This document shows positions 8,946-18,244 of a stretch of 64,000 bases of DNA, in pieces. The position numbers and the translations under genes are program-made. Position 1 is the stretch's first letter, and every line of letters starts with the position of its first letter. The DNA is from Bacteroidales bacterium (GTDB lineage Bacteria > Bacteroidota > Bacteroidia > Bacteroidales > UBA932), in contig SUYU01000001.1 in NCBI GenBank assembly GCA_015060245.1, positions 1 through 64,000 on the forward strand. The letters are read 5' to 3'. The notes under the pieces are model-generated. The model saw nothing but the letters and a program-made list of their open reading frames with translations, made no database searches and was not told the DNA's origin.

Positions 8946-11417
8946 CTATCTTCCGCTGTTCCTGACCATCGACTCTATAGCAGTATTCATCTGACCTGCA
9001 TTCAGCAGTTCCTCCAACGGAAGATGCATTCTGTAACGCCAATAGTGGTTCGGATTTGAAGGATCATTGATCCTCTCACACCCAGCATCGGTGCACCTTA
9101 TCTTTTCATCTATTGATATCCAGTCCTGGAGCGGGAAAATTGCCAGCATACTCGGTGCTGCAAGGTTCTCTTCAAGCATGGCTTTACATTCATTTCCATT
9201 TGCCGACCCTCTTTTTGCACCAAGCCACATGCGCATGGTCTCGCTGTCATGTGTACTTGTGGTACATACACTCAAATATGGATATTCTGCCGGGTTGCCA
9301 AGATCTCTTCCGAACTGCTTTGGCATAATCATGAGTTCAAGTGAGAAGATTTTCAGATTCTTCATACATCTTGTTACCGACGGCGACAGCATACCCAAAT
9401 CCTCTCCACAAGAGAGCATATTGGTTGCCGCTATCAGATGCTGAAGTTTCTTCATGGCATTGTTGTACCACATTTCATCGTGTCTCTCAAAGAAATAGTA
9501 GTTGTGCAACCTGTTGTAGGCCTCCTTCTCATGCTGCGGAAGATCCCTGAACTGGGCACCGTTCTGGCCCGAAATCATCGGATGATACTTGCCTTTTGCA
9601 TATGAGTCCTCTATGAAGAGTCTGTCGAGACCAGAATAATTTTTGCTTCTCTCCAAATCGGCGCCACTTGGCACACCCATTTCACGTATCTGCTGGAGTG
9701 TAAGAGGGCACGACGGATAGAAGTGGCCCATACGGCCATCCTGATACTCTATTGGAGTCTCCCAAATTCTGAAAAAGCCAAGGATATGGTCTATTCTGTA
9801 GGCATCAAAGTATTTTGCAAAACAGGTCAGGCGCTGCTTCCACCATTTGTAGTTATCCTCCGACATCTTTTCCCAATTATAGGTAGGGAAGCCCCAGTTC
9901 TGGCCCGAAACAGAGAAGAAATCAGGCGGAGCACCGGCCTGCTGGCCAAAGTTGAAGAGTTGTGGATATTGCCATGCCTCCACGCTGTCGCGCGATATGC
10001 CAATAGGAATGTCGCCCTTGATTGCAACTCCACACGACGCTGCATGCCTTTTTGTAGCACACATCTGCTTGTAGAGATTATACTGGAGATATACATAGAA
10101 GTATACATCATCTGCATATTTGCTTTCAGGCGCAGAGACCTTCTCTACAAACTTCTCCGAAAATACCGGACAATTGTAGTTGCGGAACTCCGGCAACTTG
10201 CCCCAATGTCTGAAATTTGCACTTCCAAAATGGTCACGCAACATTGAGAATACCGCATAAGGCAAAAGCCACTCCCTGTTCTCCTTTGCAAATGTATAAT
10301 ACATCGGCTCGGCAAAGGCATTCTCCTTCTCCTGCCTGTACATGACCCTGCAATACTTCATCTTTGAATTCCAGACAGCCTCATAATCGAGATACTGCAT
10401 GGCGTTGAGCCTTTGGGCCTCCTCCTTGAACTCCTTTAGCAAGGCGGCATCCCTCATCTGGCCAAGTTCTCCCAGATTGATATAGAGCGGATGGAGCGCA
10501 AGTGTCGATATACAGTTATAGGGATATGAATCCTTCCATGAAAGGTGTGCGGTAGTGTCATTTATAGGCAAAAGTTGTATTATTGACATGCCTGTCTTGT
10601 GTGCCCAGTCGACAAGCAGCCTCAAGTCCTTGAAATCGCCCACTCCATGGCTCTCTGTAGAACGCAATGAGAATACAGGGACCGCCACTCCTGCAAAACG
10701 TGGTTTCTCCATTGGCAAAGCCGTTTGCGAGTGCTCCACTATAACACTGTTGTTCCTGCCTATCTTTGGAATTGTTATGCTCCTGTTGTCACAATTCTCC
10801 CAAACCACATTGCCGTTTTTGGTATCAACAACAATAAACTTGTACTCCAGCCTCTGCTGGGCATATTTTGAGGCATCCATATAAGCCTCCCATCTCAATC
10901 CCTCGGCACGGGTCATCACAATGGCATCTTTAGGGTTCCACTCTCCAAAAAGTTCAGAATCTCCACACAATCTTACCTGACAACCCTCTGGGACATTGGG
11001 AACTATTGCCCTTATGACAAGTTCATGCTCCTTCCTGTGGGTCCTGCCATATCCGGGCGCTCCATACGAGTAAAATACATCTGAGAATGGTGCTGTGAGG
11101 AACGGGGCCTCCGTTGTATTGCCGGTCCACTGGTCAAATGTCTCAACCTTTGAAGTTGCCGTCCCGATAGCCAGTGACCTGCTCTTTCCCGCCTCGAAAT
11201 AGATGTTTCCACCGGGCTCCTTGACAAAATATTTATATGAGATTACCCTCTCCTTCACATTGTTGAAGTTTATATGGGCGCTCCACAGCGAGTTGCCCTC
11301 ATAAACCATCTTGAGCGCCTTTTCAAGCCTCTGCTCTCCGAGGCTCCTTGTTGAACCTGTAATGAAAAGTTCTTCCTGATGTGCAGGATTGAAGTTTATT
11401 GTAAATTTGATAATCAT
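8946..11417 (-). CDS. malQ: 4-alpha-glucanotransferase (amylomaltase, GH77) with two CBM20 domains, 823 aa
   Basis: Transfers alpha-1,4-glucan segments in maltodextrin and glycogen metabolism; cytoplasmic, no signal peptide. Two starch-binding CBM20 domains come first (about 1-100 and 128-230), as in plant DPE2 and Bacteroidetes MalQ, then the GH77 barrel (about 240-800). Catalytic residues are visible: nucleophile D543 in YRIDH, acid/base E672 in CGEDLG, and D724 in THDSE. The length is near that of other two-CBM20 GH77 enzymes (about 850-900). It starts 4 bases after the flippase-like gene, so they are cotranscribed, apparently as the end of the pan operon; the functional link with pantothenate genes is unclear. 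Confidence 0.93.
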   Translation of the reverse strand: MIIKFTINFNPAHQEELFITGSTRSLGEQRLEKALKMVYEGNSLWSAHINFNNVKERVISYKYFVKEPGGNIYFEAGKSRSLAIGTATSKVETFDQWTGNTTEAPFLTAPFSDVFYSYGAPGYGRTHRKEHELVIRAIVPNVPEGCQVRLCGDSELFGEWNPKDAIVMTRAEGLRWEAYMDASKYAQQRLEYKFIVVDTKNGNVVWENCDNRSITIPKIGRNNSVIVEHSQTALPMEKPRFAGVAVPVFSLRSTESHGVGDFKDLRLLVDWAHKTGMSIIQLLPINDTTAHLSWKDSYPYNCISTLALHPLYINLGELGQMRDAALLKEFKEEAQRLNAMQYLDYEAVWNSKMKYCRVMYRQEKENAFAEPMYYTFAKENREWLLPYAVFSMLRDHFGSANFRHWGKLPEFRNYNCPVFSEKFVEKVSAPESKYADDVYFYVYLQYNLYKQMCATKRHAASCGVAIKGDIPIGISRDSVEAWQYPQLFNFGQQAGAPPDFFSVSGQNWGFPTYNWEKMSEDNYKWWKQRLTCFAKYFDAYRIDHILGFFRIWETPIEYQDGRMGHFYPSCPLTLQQIREMGVPSGADLERSKNYSGLDRLFIEDSYAKGKYHPMISGQNGAQFRDLPQHEKEAYNRLHNYYFFERHDEMWYNNAMKKLQHLIAATNMLSCGEDLGMLSPSVTRCMKNLKIFSLELMIMPKQFGRDLGNPAEYPYLSVCTTSTHDSETMRMWLGAKRGSANGNECKAMLEENLAAPSMLAIFPLQDWISIDEKIRCTDAGCERINDPSNPNHYWRYRMHLPLEELLNAGQMNTAIESMVRNSGR

Positions 11418-11421
11418 CTTT

Positions 11422-12438
11422 TCAGTTCTTTTTAGAAGACAAACTTATGCTCACAAGCGATACCACTCCGCATATGATCATTGCAAGAGCCTGAGCCTCA
11501 TGCGAAATTGTGGCAAAGACCACACCTGTTGTCTGCGCAATGCCGTACACACTCGCCAACGCCAGACTTACTATAAAGTGATATGCTCCCAGGCCTCCCT
11601 GTACAGGCACCGCCCATCCAAGGCCTCCAACTATCATGAGGAAGAGGGCATCTGCCCCATTAAGATGGCCTACCGTAGGGAATGCCATGATTGTAGTATA
11701 ACTTGTAAGCCAATATGTGAGCCATATCATAAGGGTATAGAGTATGAAGAGCCATTTGCGCTTCATCTTAAAGAGCGATACAAGGCCCTGCATCAATCCC
11801 CTGATTATGTCGGCCACCTTGGCTACAATCTTTATTTTGAGCAGCCTCTCCCTATTGATCCAGGCAACGGCAAGGCCAGCAGCAGCCACAACGGCAAAGC
11901 CAGCCAATATCCACACAAGCCTGGTGCTGAATTTCTCCTTGAGCGGCATATAGAGTTCATCGCCCAGGAAGCCTCCAAACTCATTCCATTTGAAAAGCAG
12001 CAGAACAACAATCCAAAGCAGCAGACACACCATATCAAGGGCCCTCTCAACTACAACGGTTCCCAATGCCCCTTCAAATGTCACCTTCCTGTTGCGTGCG
12101 ACCACTCCGCACCTGGCAAATTCACCGGCACGCGGCACAGCAAAATTGGTAAGATAGGCTATTGCCACACCATCATATGCCTCCCTGAAAGTGATTGCGC
12201 CATTCAAAGGCTGAAGAAGAAGTTGCCAACGCAAGGCCCTGACAATAAATCCAATGACACCTATAGCCATTGAAGCCCCTATCCAATAGAAGTTGCAACT
12301 TTTGAGGCCGGCCATAAAATCCTGCCATTTGACCTCACGAAACGAAAAATACAACAAAATACCTGCTATTGATAACAAAAACAGGTATTTTACAATTTTT
12401 TTAAATGTTATGCTCTTGTTAGAATTCTCTGGTATCAT
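11422..12438 (-). CDS. Lysylphosphatidylglycerol synthase TM region / flippase-like integral membrane protein, 338 aa
   Basis: Polytopic inner-membrane protein with about eight hydrophobic segments. The order of motifs fits the LPG synthase transmembrane/UPF0104 family: an N-terminal segment followed by FREVKWQDF, then the FIVRALRW stretch, FAVPRAGEFARC (the conserved region with the glycine-glutamate pair, about 100-111), and a Gly-rich C-terminal part with GGLGWAVPVQGGLGAYH. Members without the soluble synthase domain are usually annotated as flippase-like and their substrates are mostly unknown. It lies 43 bases after panD and 4 bases before malQ. Confidence 0.8.
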   Translation of the reverse strand: MIPENSNKSITFKKIVKYLFLLSIAGILLYFSFREVKWQDFMAGLKSCNFYWIGASMAIGVIGFIVRALRWQLLLQPLNGAITFREAYDGVAIAYLTNFAVPRAGEFARCGVVARNRKVTFEGALGTVVVERALDMVCLLLWIVVLLLFKWNEFGGFLGDELYMPLKEKFSTRLVWILAGFAVVAAAGLAVAWINRERLLKIKIVAKVADIIRGLMQGLVSLFKMKRKWLFILYTLMIWLTYWLTSYTTIMAFPTVGHLNGADALFLMIVGGLGWAVPVQGGLGAYHFIVSLALASVYGIAQTTGVVFATISHEAQALAMIICGVVSLVSISLSSKKN

Positions 12439-12481
12439 TGTTCAAAATCCCATCAGGGAATCCTATTGTCCCAACAGGACT

Positions 12482-12835
12482 CTATTTAATCAACTTGTTT
12501 GTTACAGAGTCCGGGAATACAACCATAGGTTTGAACTCCTTAGCCTCTTCTGGTGTCATAAAGGCATACGACATGATGATAACAAGATCACCAACTGCAC
12601 ACTTGCGGGCTGCAGCCCCGTTCAGGCATATCTTTCCGCTGCCTCTTTCACCCTTTATAACATAGGTTTCAAGCCTTTCGCCATTATTTATATTTACAAT
12701 CTGAACCTTCTCATTCTCGTAAAGGCCTGCTGCCTCAATAAGGTCCTCATCAATTGTAATGCTTCCAATATAATTGAGGTTCGCCTCAGTTATGGTTACT
12801 CTGTGAATCTTTGATTTTACTACTTCTATAAACAT
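12482..12835 (-). CDS. panD: Aspartate 1-decarboxylase proenzyme, 117 aa
   Basis: Makes beta-alanine from aspartate for pantothenate. The start is placed at the ATG at 12835 ([13 protein letters not shown]), which is the canonical N-terminus; the reading frame stays open for 15 more codons upstream but those match nothing. The self-processing site is present as Y-I-G24/S25: cleavage gives the pyruvoyl group at S25. K9, Y58-equivalent region and the conserved NGAAAR segment (about 72-77) are present, and the length (117) is standard. It follows panC by 63 bases on the same strand, so the two steps of pantothenate synthesis are together. Confidence 0.95.
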   Translation of the reverse strand: MFIEVVKSKIHRVTITEANLNYIGSITIDEDLIEAAGLYENEKVQIVNINNGERLETYVIKGERGSGKICLNGAAARKCAVGDLVIIMSYAFMTPEEAKEFKPMVVFPDSVTNKLIK

Positions 12836-12861
12836 ACCGCACTCTTTTCTATTTTTATTCT

Positions 12862-12872
12862 CTTCCCGACAG
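12862..12872 (+). repeat. Copy of the dispersed word CTTCCCGACAG in the panC-panD spacer
   Basis: One of seven exact copies of this 11-mer seen in the window (see findings). This copy is intergenic, 27 bases upstream of the panD start on the minus strand, where it reads CTGTCGGGAAG. Confidence 0.6.
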
Positions 12873-12898
12873 AACCACACTTCTGCCCTGCCATTGAA

Positions 12899-13735
12899 CT
12901 ACAAACCTATATTATCGATAAGTCTAACCGGGCGTGCATAAACTGCGCACCACAAACGGATATTCTCCGAGTCGCTCCAGTTCCTGATTGGAGTCAGCGA
13001 GTCTGCATCTATAATCTCAATGTACTCTGTCTCAAGTTCACTGTTTGCGTCAATCAGTCTGGTAAGTTCTGCTATTGTCTCCTGAGGAGTCATGCTCTTG
13101 CGCAACTCCTTTGCCTTGCATATGGTGCTGTAGATATGCGGTGCAGCCTCACGCTGGGCAGTGGTAAGGAGGGTATTCCTTGAACTCTTGGCCAAGCCGT
13201 CATCCTCCCTGATTATGTCACACGGCACAATCTGAAGCGGATAACCAAGTTTCTGCACAAAGTACTTGATAATTGCAACCTGCTGGAAATCCTTCTCGCC
13301 AAAGAAGGCAAATGCCGGCTTTACAATATCAAAGAGACGTGTCACAACCTGCACTACACCATTGAAGTGCCCCGGCCTGCGCGGACCCTCACCATAATTG
13401 TCGAGTCCACCCATATCAAACACACGTGTATCCTCCTCCGGATATATGTCAATAACACGTGGGGCAAAAACTATATCTACACCGCTCTTCTCAAGGAGGG
13501 CACAATCAGCCTCCAAAGTGCGCGGATATGTTGCAAGATCCTGTTTATTGTTGAACTGTGTCGGATTTACAAAAATGCTCACAACTGTATGCGAACACTT
13601 GCCAACTGACCTTTTCACTAAAGATATATGACCCTCATGAAGGGCTCCCATTGTTGGAACAAATCCAACATCTGACTTATGCTCCAGTTTGCCGTATGCA
13701 TCGGTAAACTCAGCAAGAGTTTTGGCAATAATCAT
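12899..13735 (-). CDS. panC: Pantothenate synthetase, 278 aa
   Basis: ATP-dependent condensation of pantoate with beta-alanine, cytoplasmic. The nucleotidyl-transferase HIGH-like motif is present (PTMGALHEGH, 27-36, H33 and H36), as are FVNPTQF (55-61), the GEKDFQQ segment and a KSSRN motif, here AKSSRN, equivalent to the usual KMSSRN loop. Length is typical (about 280). A well-formed promoter precedes it (13760-13789), so it is likely the first gene of panC-panD-flippase-malQ. No panB is seen nearby. Confidence 0.95.
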   Translation of the reverse strand: MIIAKTLAEFTDAYGKLEHKSDVGFVPTMGALHEGHISLVKRSVGKCSHTVVSIFVNPTQFNNKQDLATYPRTLEADCALLEKSGVDIVFAPRVIDIYPEEDTRVFDMGGLDNYGEGPRRPGHFNGVVQVVTRLFDIVKPAFAFFGEKDFQQVAIIKYFVQKLGYPLQIVPCDIIREDDGLAKSSRNTLLTTAQREAAPHIYSTICKAKELRKSMTPQETIAELTRLIDANSELETEYIEIIDADSLTPIRNWSDSENIRLWCAVYARPVRLIDNIGL

Positions 13736-13759
13736 TTGTTAGCGAATCTAAAATTTCTG

Positions 13760-13789
13760 CAAACGTACAAAAAAAAATAATATCCGCAA
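13760..13789 (-). promoter_or_regulatory. Promoter of the panC operon
   Basis: Minus strand TACGTTTG (13760-13767) with TTG (13787-13789) exactly 19 bases further upstream, followed by C. Both elements fit the Bacteroidetes consensus. The panC ATG lies 25 bases downstream. Confidence 0.65.
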
Positions 13790-13821
13790 TTTGCTGTTAA
13801 AATATTATACCCTGCAGGATG

Positions 13822-14655
13822 TTATCTCTTCTCCTTTGCCTTCTCTACAAGATGTTTGAAAATGCCTAAAAATGAGTCATCTCCCATTGACACAAAACCC
13901 TCAGGATGGAACTGCAGACCCCAAACGCAGTCTGAGTCAATCTTCTCAATTGCCTCAACAATACCATCTTTTGAATATGCTGTAACCTTAAAGCCCGGAG
14001 CAACGTCCTTTACAGCCTGATGGTGGTATGAATTTACTGCAATACTCTTGACGCCCAATTGCTTGTTAAGCAATGAACCCTCCTCTATATCAATGGTATG
14101 GGTACCGTAGTTGCGCGGAGCCTTCTGGCTGTGCTTGATATAGGAGGTTGGTACCTGTGACGGAATATCCTGATACAAAGTGCCGCCGAATGCCACATTC
14201 ATAAGTTGCTCACCCCTGCATATTCCCAACACAGGAAGTCCTTTTGCCACTGCCATTCTAATGAGCATGATATCAAACTCATCACGCTCTGGAACAATCT
14301 CTCCCAAAGCCCTGAGCGGCTCCTCTCCATAACCCTTGAGCGGGTCAATATCCTCGCCACCGGTCATTACAACAGCATCAACCACTTCAAGCACTGCCTC
14401 TATTTGGGCCTTGTCGGTAGTTATTGGAATTACCACAGGAACTCCGCCGGCCCTTTTGATTGCCCTTACATAGGTAATTGGGGCAGATGCAGCATCTGTT
14501 TCACTTGCAGATACTCCAATAATGGGCATTCTCTCACAGCACTCTGTCTGGGTTGCCTTTTCTACAGAACCTTTAACCTTTTTCTGGGCCTGGGCATCAA
14601 TTGTACCCATTGCAATTGCAACAATTGCTGCCAATAGAAATATTGCTCTTTTCAT
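13822..14655 (-). CDS. Exported class I glutamine-amidotransferase-like (C26, PuuD-type) hydrolase, 277 aa
   Basis: Belongs to the gamma-glutamyl-gamma-aminobutyrate hydrolase/C26 family. The catalytic triad is visible: nucleophile C146 in LGICRGEQ, H250 and E252 in LQFHPEG. The MTGGEDIDP motif (about 97-105) is typical of PuuD relatives. Unlike cytoplasmic PuuD it begins with a signal peptide (about 1-23, ending AQAQ), so it is predicted to be periplasmic. That suggests hydrolysis of gamma-glutamyl peptides outside the cytoplasm; this is inference. It lies 47 bases after the serine hydrolase gene on the same strand and they probably form one unit. Confidence 0.82.
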   Translation of the reverse strand: MKRAIFLLAAIVAIAMGTIDAQAQKKVKGSVEKATQTECCERMPIIGVSASETDAASAPITYVRAIKRAGGVPVVIPITTDKAQIEAVLEVVDAVVMTGGEDIDPLKGYGEEPLRALGEIVPERDEFDIMLIRMAVAKGLPVLGICRGEQLMNVAFGGTLYQDIPSQVPTSYIKHSQKAPRNYGTHTIDIEEGSLLNKQLGVKSIAVNSYHHQAVKDVAPGFKVTAYSKDGIVEAIEKIDSDCVWGLQFHPEGFVSMGDDSFLGIFKHLVEKAKEKR

Positions 14656-14702
14656 ATTGTTGTCTCCTATCCAATAATTTGTTTTTTACTTTTTAACATT
14701 CC

Positions 14703-16286
14703 CTATTTTTTGGTCCAGCCGCCAAAACTCTCCTCCTCGTTGTAGTTGAACTCAACCTCAAAACCTGTAACCCTCTTGCCCTTCTCATCCATAAAGAAGT
14801 TTAGAGGGAACTCATGACCGTCGCTCCAGAATGTGAAGGTATTGCCATTTTTATGGTTCAATTTGTTCCTGAAGCCCTTCTTACCAATCTCAATGTACAA
14901 CTGGTCGCCCTCCAATGAGACTCTTGCATTGCCGAACAATTCATCCTTAACATACTCGCCAACAAGCAATTTGCTCTTTGGAGCCTCTATCTTCTCCTCT
15001 TTGGCTGCAGCCTCCTCTGCCTTTGCCTGAGATCTCTTCTCATCTGCCAACCACTCCTCAAAAGACTCTTTGCTGTAATCCTTGAACTCCTCTGTAAACT
15101 GGCCTGCAGGGGCTCCCATTACAAGGTCAATGAGTCGGCGCATGATTGCATAGCGTGGAGATGCACCCGCCTCACAGTTTACCAATATTACACCGCTCAA
15201 CTCAATTTCAGGCACAAAGAAACACAATGCTGTAAAGCCCCAGGTTGTTCCTGTATGGAAATACAATCTGTACCTGTTGTTCTGCTCAATGAACCAGCAG
15301 TTTCCGTAAAGAGTGGTCTTGTTGCCGGTCTGCGAGGTAATGTTATGGCCCTTATGCAAATAGGCAACAGCCTTTGGATCCATAACCTGTTTGCCGTCAA
15401 CCTTGCCGTTGGTTCTGTGGAACTCCGCATACTTGATCATGTCGGTTACTGTAGAGTTTACCGAACCTGCAGGACCTACAACAGTAAGCCACCATAGAGC
15501 CTGGTCATCGCCATGAAGTGCATTCACATTAATTGAATCCCTGTAGAAATACTCATGAGGCACAGCCACATTCTTCTGAACTTTGAAATCCTCTCCATTC
15601 ATCGAAGACAATGTCATTCCAACAGGTCCAAAAACCCTCTCCCTTACATTCTCTTCCCAACTCTTGCCGGTTACCTTCTCAATGATCTTCTCTGCAATGA
15701 TGAAAGTGATGTTGTTGTACTGGTAATCGCCCCTGAAACTATATACAGGCTTCAAAAGACCCAACATTTTATATACATCATCCCTGTCATAACCCACATT
15801 GGGAATATATGTTCCTGCCTGTCCACGCAAACCGCTTCTGTGCGTCATGATATCCTTTACCTGCATGTTTTTGGTAACCCACGGATCATACATCCTGAAA
15901 TCCGGAAGTATGTTTGCAACGGTATCTTCCCATTTTACCTTTCCTTCAGCCACAAGCGAAGCCATGACTGTTGCTGTAAATGATTTTGATACCGATCCTA
16001 TCTGGAACACTGTATTTACATCTATAGGCTCATTGCCGCCCTTCTCCTTTACTCCGAATGCCTTGGAGTATATTACATCGCCGTCCAGTGCAAACGAAGC
16101 GGCAAGACCTGTAAGTTGCCACTCATCCTTTACCTTCTGGATATATGAATCAATATCCTTTACTATTGCCTCCTTGCAACATTTGTCTTCGGGACAGCAG
16201 TTGTTTTCCTGAGCAAAGAGATTGCTGCATGCAACCAATGCAATGGCTACAAAAGCAAAAAAATGAAGAAATGTGTGTTTTCTCAT
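14703..16286 (-). CDS. Exported serine hydrolase of the beta-lactamase (class C/PBP4*) fold, 527 aa
   Basis: Serine beta-lactamase-fold enzyme. The motifs are S98-V-S-K101 (SxxK, catalytic Ser and Lys), Y180-N-N182 (YxN) and HTGTTWG in the place of the KTG box. The C-terminal part (about 430-527) resembles the DUF3471 lipocalin-like tail often appended to this family; an EAAAKEEK-rich linker precedes it. The N-terminus has a hydrophobic signal with both a lipobox (LVAC, C20) and a possible signal-peptidase-I site (FAQ), followed by a Cys-rich CCPEDKCC. It could be a D-Ala-D-Ala carboxypeptidase, D-aminopeptidase or esterase; the sequence does not tell which. Promoter-like box at 16354-16361. 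Confidence 0.85.
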   Translation of the reverse strand: MRKHTFLHFFAFVAIALVACSNLFAQENNCCPEDKCCKEAIVKDIDSYIQKVKDEWQLTGLAASFALDGDVIYSKAFGVKEKGGNEPIDVNTVFQIGSVSKSFTATVMASLVAEGKVKWEDTVANILPDFRMYDPWVTKNMQVKDIMTHRSGLRGQAGTYIPNVGYDRDDVYKMLGLLKPVYSFRGDYQYNNITFIIAEKIIEKVTGKSWEENVRERVFGPVGMTLSSMNGEDFKVQKNVAVPHEYFYRDSINVNALHGDDQALWWLTVVGPAGSVNSTVTDMIKYAEFHRTNGKVDGKQVMDPKAVAYLHKGHNITSQTGNKTTLYGNCWFIEQNNRYRLYFHTGTTWGFTALCFFVPEIELSGVILVNCEAGASPRYAIMRRLIDLVMGAPAGQFTEEFKDYSKESFEEWLADEKRSQAKAEEAAAKEEKIEAPKSKLLVGEYVKDELFGNARVSLEGDQLYIEIGKKGFRNKLNHKNGNTFTFWSDGHEFPLNFFMDEKGKRVTGFEVEFNYNEEESFGGWTKK

Positions 16287-16353
16287 AATGATATATTTTT
16301 AATGATTATATTTCATATAGCCACAATCCGCAACACCCAGAGTGTGAATCATA

Positions 16354-16361
16354 CAAATTTA
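16354..16361 (-). promoter_or_regulatory. -7 element for the serine hydrolase-C26 unit
   Basis: TAAATTTG on the minus strand, matching TAnnTTTG, 68 bases upstream of the ATG at 16286. A TTG occurs 22 bases upstream, slightly too far for the ideal spacing. Confidence 0.35.
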
Positions 16362-16413
16362 ATAAAATAAATTACAAGCCCTCCAAAAATGGCATTTTAT
16401 ATCAAAAAATAGA

Positions 16414-16421
16414 TAATTTTG
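16414..16421 (+). promoter_or_regulatory. -7 element for radA
   Basis: TAATTTTG followed by C on the plus strand. A transcript from about 16428 would carry a leader of about 70 bases before the radA ATG at 16497, which supports that start over an in-frame upstream start at 16419. Confidence 0.4.
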
Positions 16422-16496
16422 CAGAGATTACAAACCGCTCCGGCAGGGTTTGCACACTGCAAGAACTGCACAGGGCACTATTATAAACCTATTTGT

Positions 16497-18026
16497 ATGG
16501 CCAAGACAAAAAAAGCATGGTTCTGCCGCGAGTGCGGCAATGAGAGTCCAAAGTGGATGGGCAAATGCCCTGCCTGTGGAGAGTGGAACACTATGGTTGA
16601 AGAGGTTGTAAGCAAACAGCCCGAGAGTTCCATCACATCACAGAACCGTGCATTTCTGAGCGCGGCCAATCCGTTGCCCCAACCGCTTACGCAGATTGAT
16701 TCAGGCTGTGAAAGCCGCATTTCACTCGGCAACAGCGAACTTGACAGGATTCTCGGAGGCGGCATTGTTGAGGGTTCCCTCATTCTCATTGGCGGCGAGC
16801 CGGGAATAGGCAAATCAACCCTTTCGCTCCAGATTCCGCTCTTCTGCAACCATCTTAAGACTCTCTACATTTCGGGAGAGGAGAGTGCGCGCCAGATAAA
16901 ACTCAGGGGCGAAAGATTGCTCAATGGCATAGTAAAACATTCTGCAAGCGGGCTGTCGGGAAGCGGAGAGAATTGCCTTATACTCTCTGAAACCTTGCTG
17001 GAAAATATACTCAACCGAGCCAAGGAGACAAAACCGCAGTTGCTCATAATTGACTCAATCCAGACAATATACTCGCAGAATGTAGAGTCATCGGCCGGAA
17101 GCGTTTCACAGGTAAGGGAGTGCGCCGCAGCACTTTTGCGCTTTGCAAAAGAGAGCAATACACCGGTAATAATCTTAGGCCATATAACCAAAGATGGCTC
17201 AATTGCCGGCCCGAAGATTCTGGAACATATTGTGGATGTGGTGCTCCAGTTTGAAGGTGACACAAGGCACTCCTACAGGATACTCCGCAGCATAAAGAAC
17301 CGTTTTGGTTCAACTGCAGAACTTGCTGTATATGAGATGACGTCAGAGGGACTGGAGGAGATTCTCAACCCTTCCGAGATGTTCATACCCATGCATGACA
17401 ACAATCTGAGCGGAACCGCCGTTGCTGCCATGCTCGACGGCACACGCCCATTCCTGATTGAAGTGCAGTCGCTTGTGAGTTCGGCAGCATATGGTACACC
17501 ACAGCGTTCTGCGACCGGTTTTGATGTAAGGCGCATGAACATGCTCCTTGCAGTATTGGAAAAGAGGGTAGGATTCAAACTTGCCCAGAAAGATGTATTC
17601 CTGAACATCGCCGGCGGACTCAAGGTTACCGATCCGGCATGCGATTTGGCAATTGTGGCCGCAATCCTCTCATCAAATTTTGATGTGATAATTCCAAATG
17701 ACATAGCATTTGCCGCAGAGATAGGCCTGAGCGGAGAGATAAGACCCGTAAGCCAGGTGGAGAAACGCATTTCCGAAGCACAGAAACTTGGCTTCAGGAA
17801 GATATTTGTTTCATCATTCAGCAAGATTTCCTGCGATTCCGCTACTGCCCACGAAAATTTCAGAACTGCAACTGGCAGTGTTCCTGAATCAACCGCCGGA
17901 AGCGATGAAATGCCCGGAATGGGGGCCGACGGAACTGCTCCTGCGCAACCTGATGGCAGCAGGAACAATGGCATCAAAATAGTGAAGATATCCACCATCC
18001 AGGATCTTGTAAAGGCAATATTTTAA
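16497..18026 (+). CDS. radA: DNA repair protein RadA (Sms), 509 aa
   Basis: RecA-like ATPase that promotes branch migration during recombinational repair. The start MAKTKKAWFC (16497) is the family's usual one. The C4 zinc finger is C10/C13/C24/C27, the Walker A is GGEPGIGKST (99-108), the RadA signature KNRFGS is at 267-272, and a Lon-type domain lacking protease residues follows. Near the C-terminus, between FVSSFSKI and GIKIVKI, there is an unusual Ser/Gly/Ala/Pro-rich insertion of about 50 residues (about 437-487) that is absent from ordinary RadA (about 455 aa), so this protein is longer than usual. It is convergent with the peptidase array, with terminator hairpins between. Confidence 0.95.
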   Translation: MAKTKKAWFCRECGNESPKWMGKCPACGEWNTMVEEVVSKQPESSITSQNRAFLSAANPLPQPLTQIDSGCESRISLGNSELDRILGGGIVEGSLILIGGEPGIGKSTLSLQIPLFCNHLKTLYISGEESARQIKLRGERLLNGIVKHSASGLSGSGENCLILSETLLENILNRAKETKPQLLIIDSIQTIYSQNVESSAGSVSQVRECAAALLRFAKESNTPVIILGHITKDGSIAGPKILEHIVDVVLQFEGDTRHSYRILRSIKNRFGSTAELAVYEMTSEGLEEILNPSEMFIPMHDNNLSGTAVAAMLDGTRPFLIEVQSLVSSAAYGTPQRSATGFDVRRMNMLLAVLEKRVGFKLAQKDVFLNIAGGLKVTDPACDLAIVAAILSSNFDVIIPNDIAFAAEIGLSGEIRPVSQVEKRISEAQKLGFRKIFVSSFSKISCDSATAHENFRTATGSVPESTAGSDEMPGMGADGTAPAQPDGSRNNGIKIVKISTIQDLVKAIF

Positions 18027-18072
18027 TTGCTTTCCCGCTTTGTCCTTTAATAATTGTACAGCATAATAAGGG

Positions 18073-18133
18073 AGCCCATTATAGGGCTGATTAAAACAGC
18101 GAACCCCGCCAGAGCACTTTCTGGCAGGGTTTT
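18073..18133. terminator. Two hairpins between radA and the peptidase array
   Basis: AGCCC/GGGCT (18073-18077 with 18084-18088) is followed by a 12-bp imperfect stem, AACCCCGCCAGA (18102-18113) with TCTGGCAGGGTT (18120-18131), one mismatch, then a short T-run. TTTTAA precedes the second stem on the other strand, so it may stop both radA and the convergent peptidase transcript. The rest of the 218-base spacer holds no gene that I can see. Confidence 0.55.
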
Positions 18134-18244
18134 GCTATTCATGGAAGAGGCCTTTAAGCAAGCCTGCTTCCGGATTTGCCAATCATGCTGCCCTCCAGCG
18201 AAGTGACTCCAACGGAGAGCAGGCATGCCTGTATCGTCTGTAAA

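Noticed and set aside
18134..18244. Possible small RNA gene between radA and the peptidase array
   Set aside because: Only short hairpins are seen and no promoter box on either strand; not enough to call an RNA.
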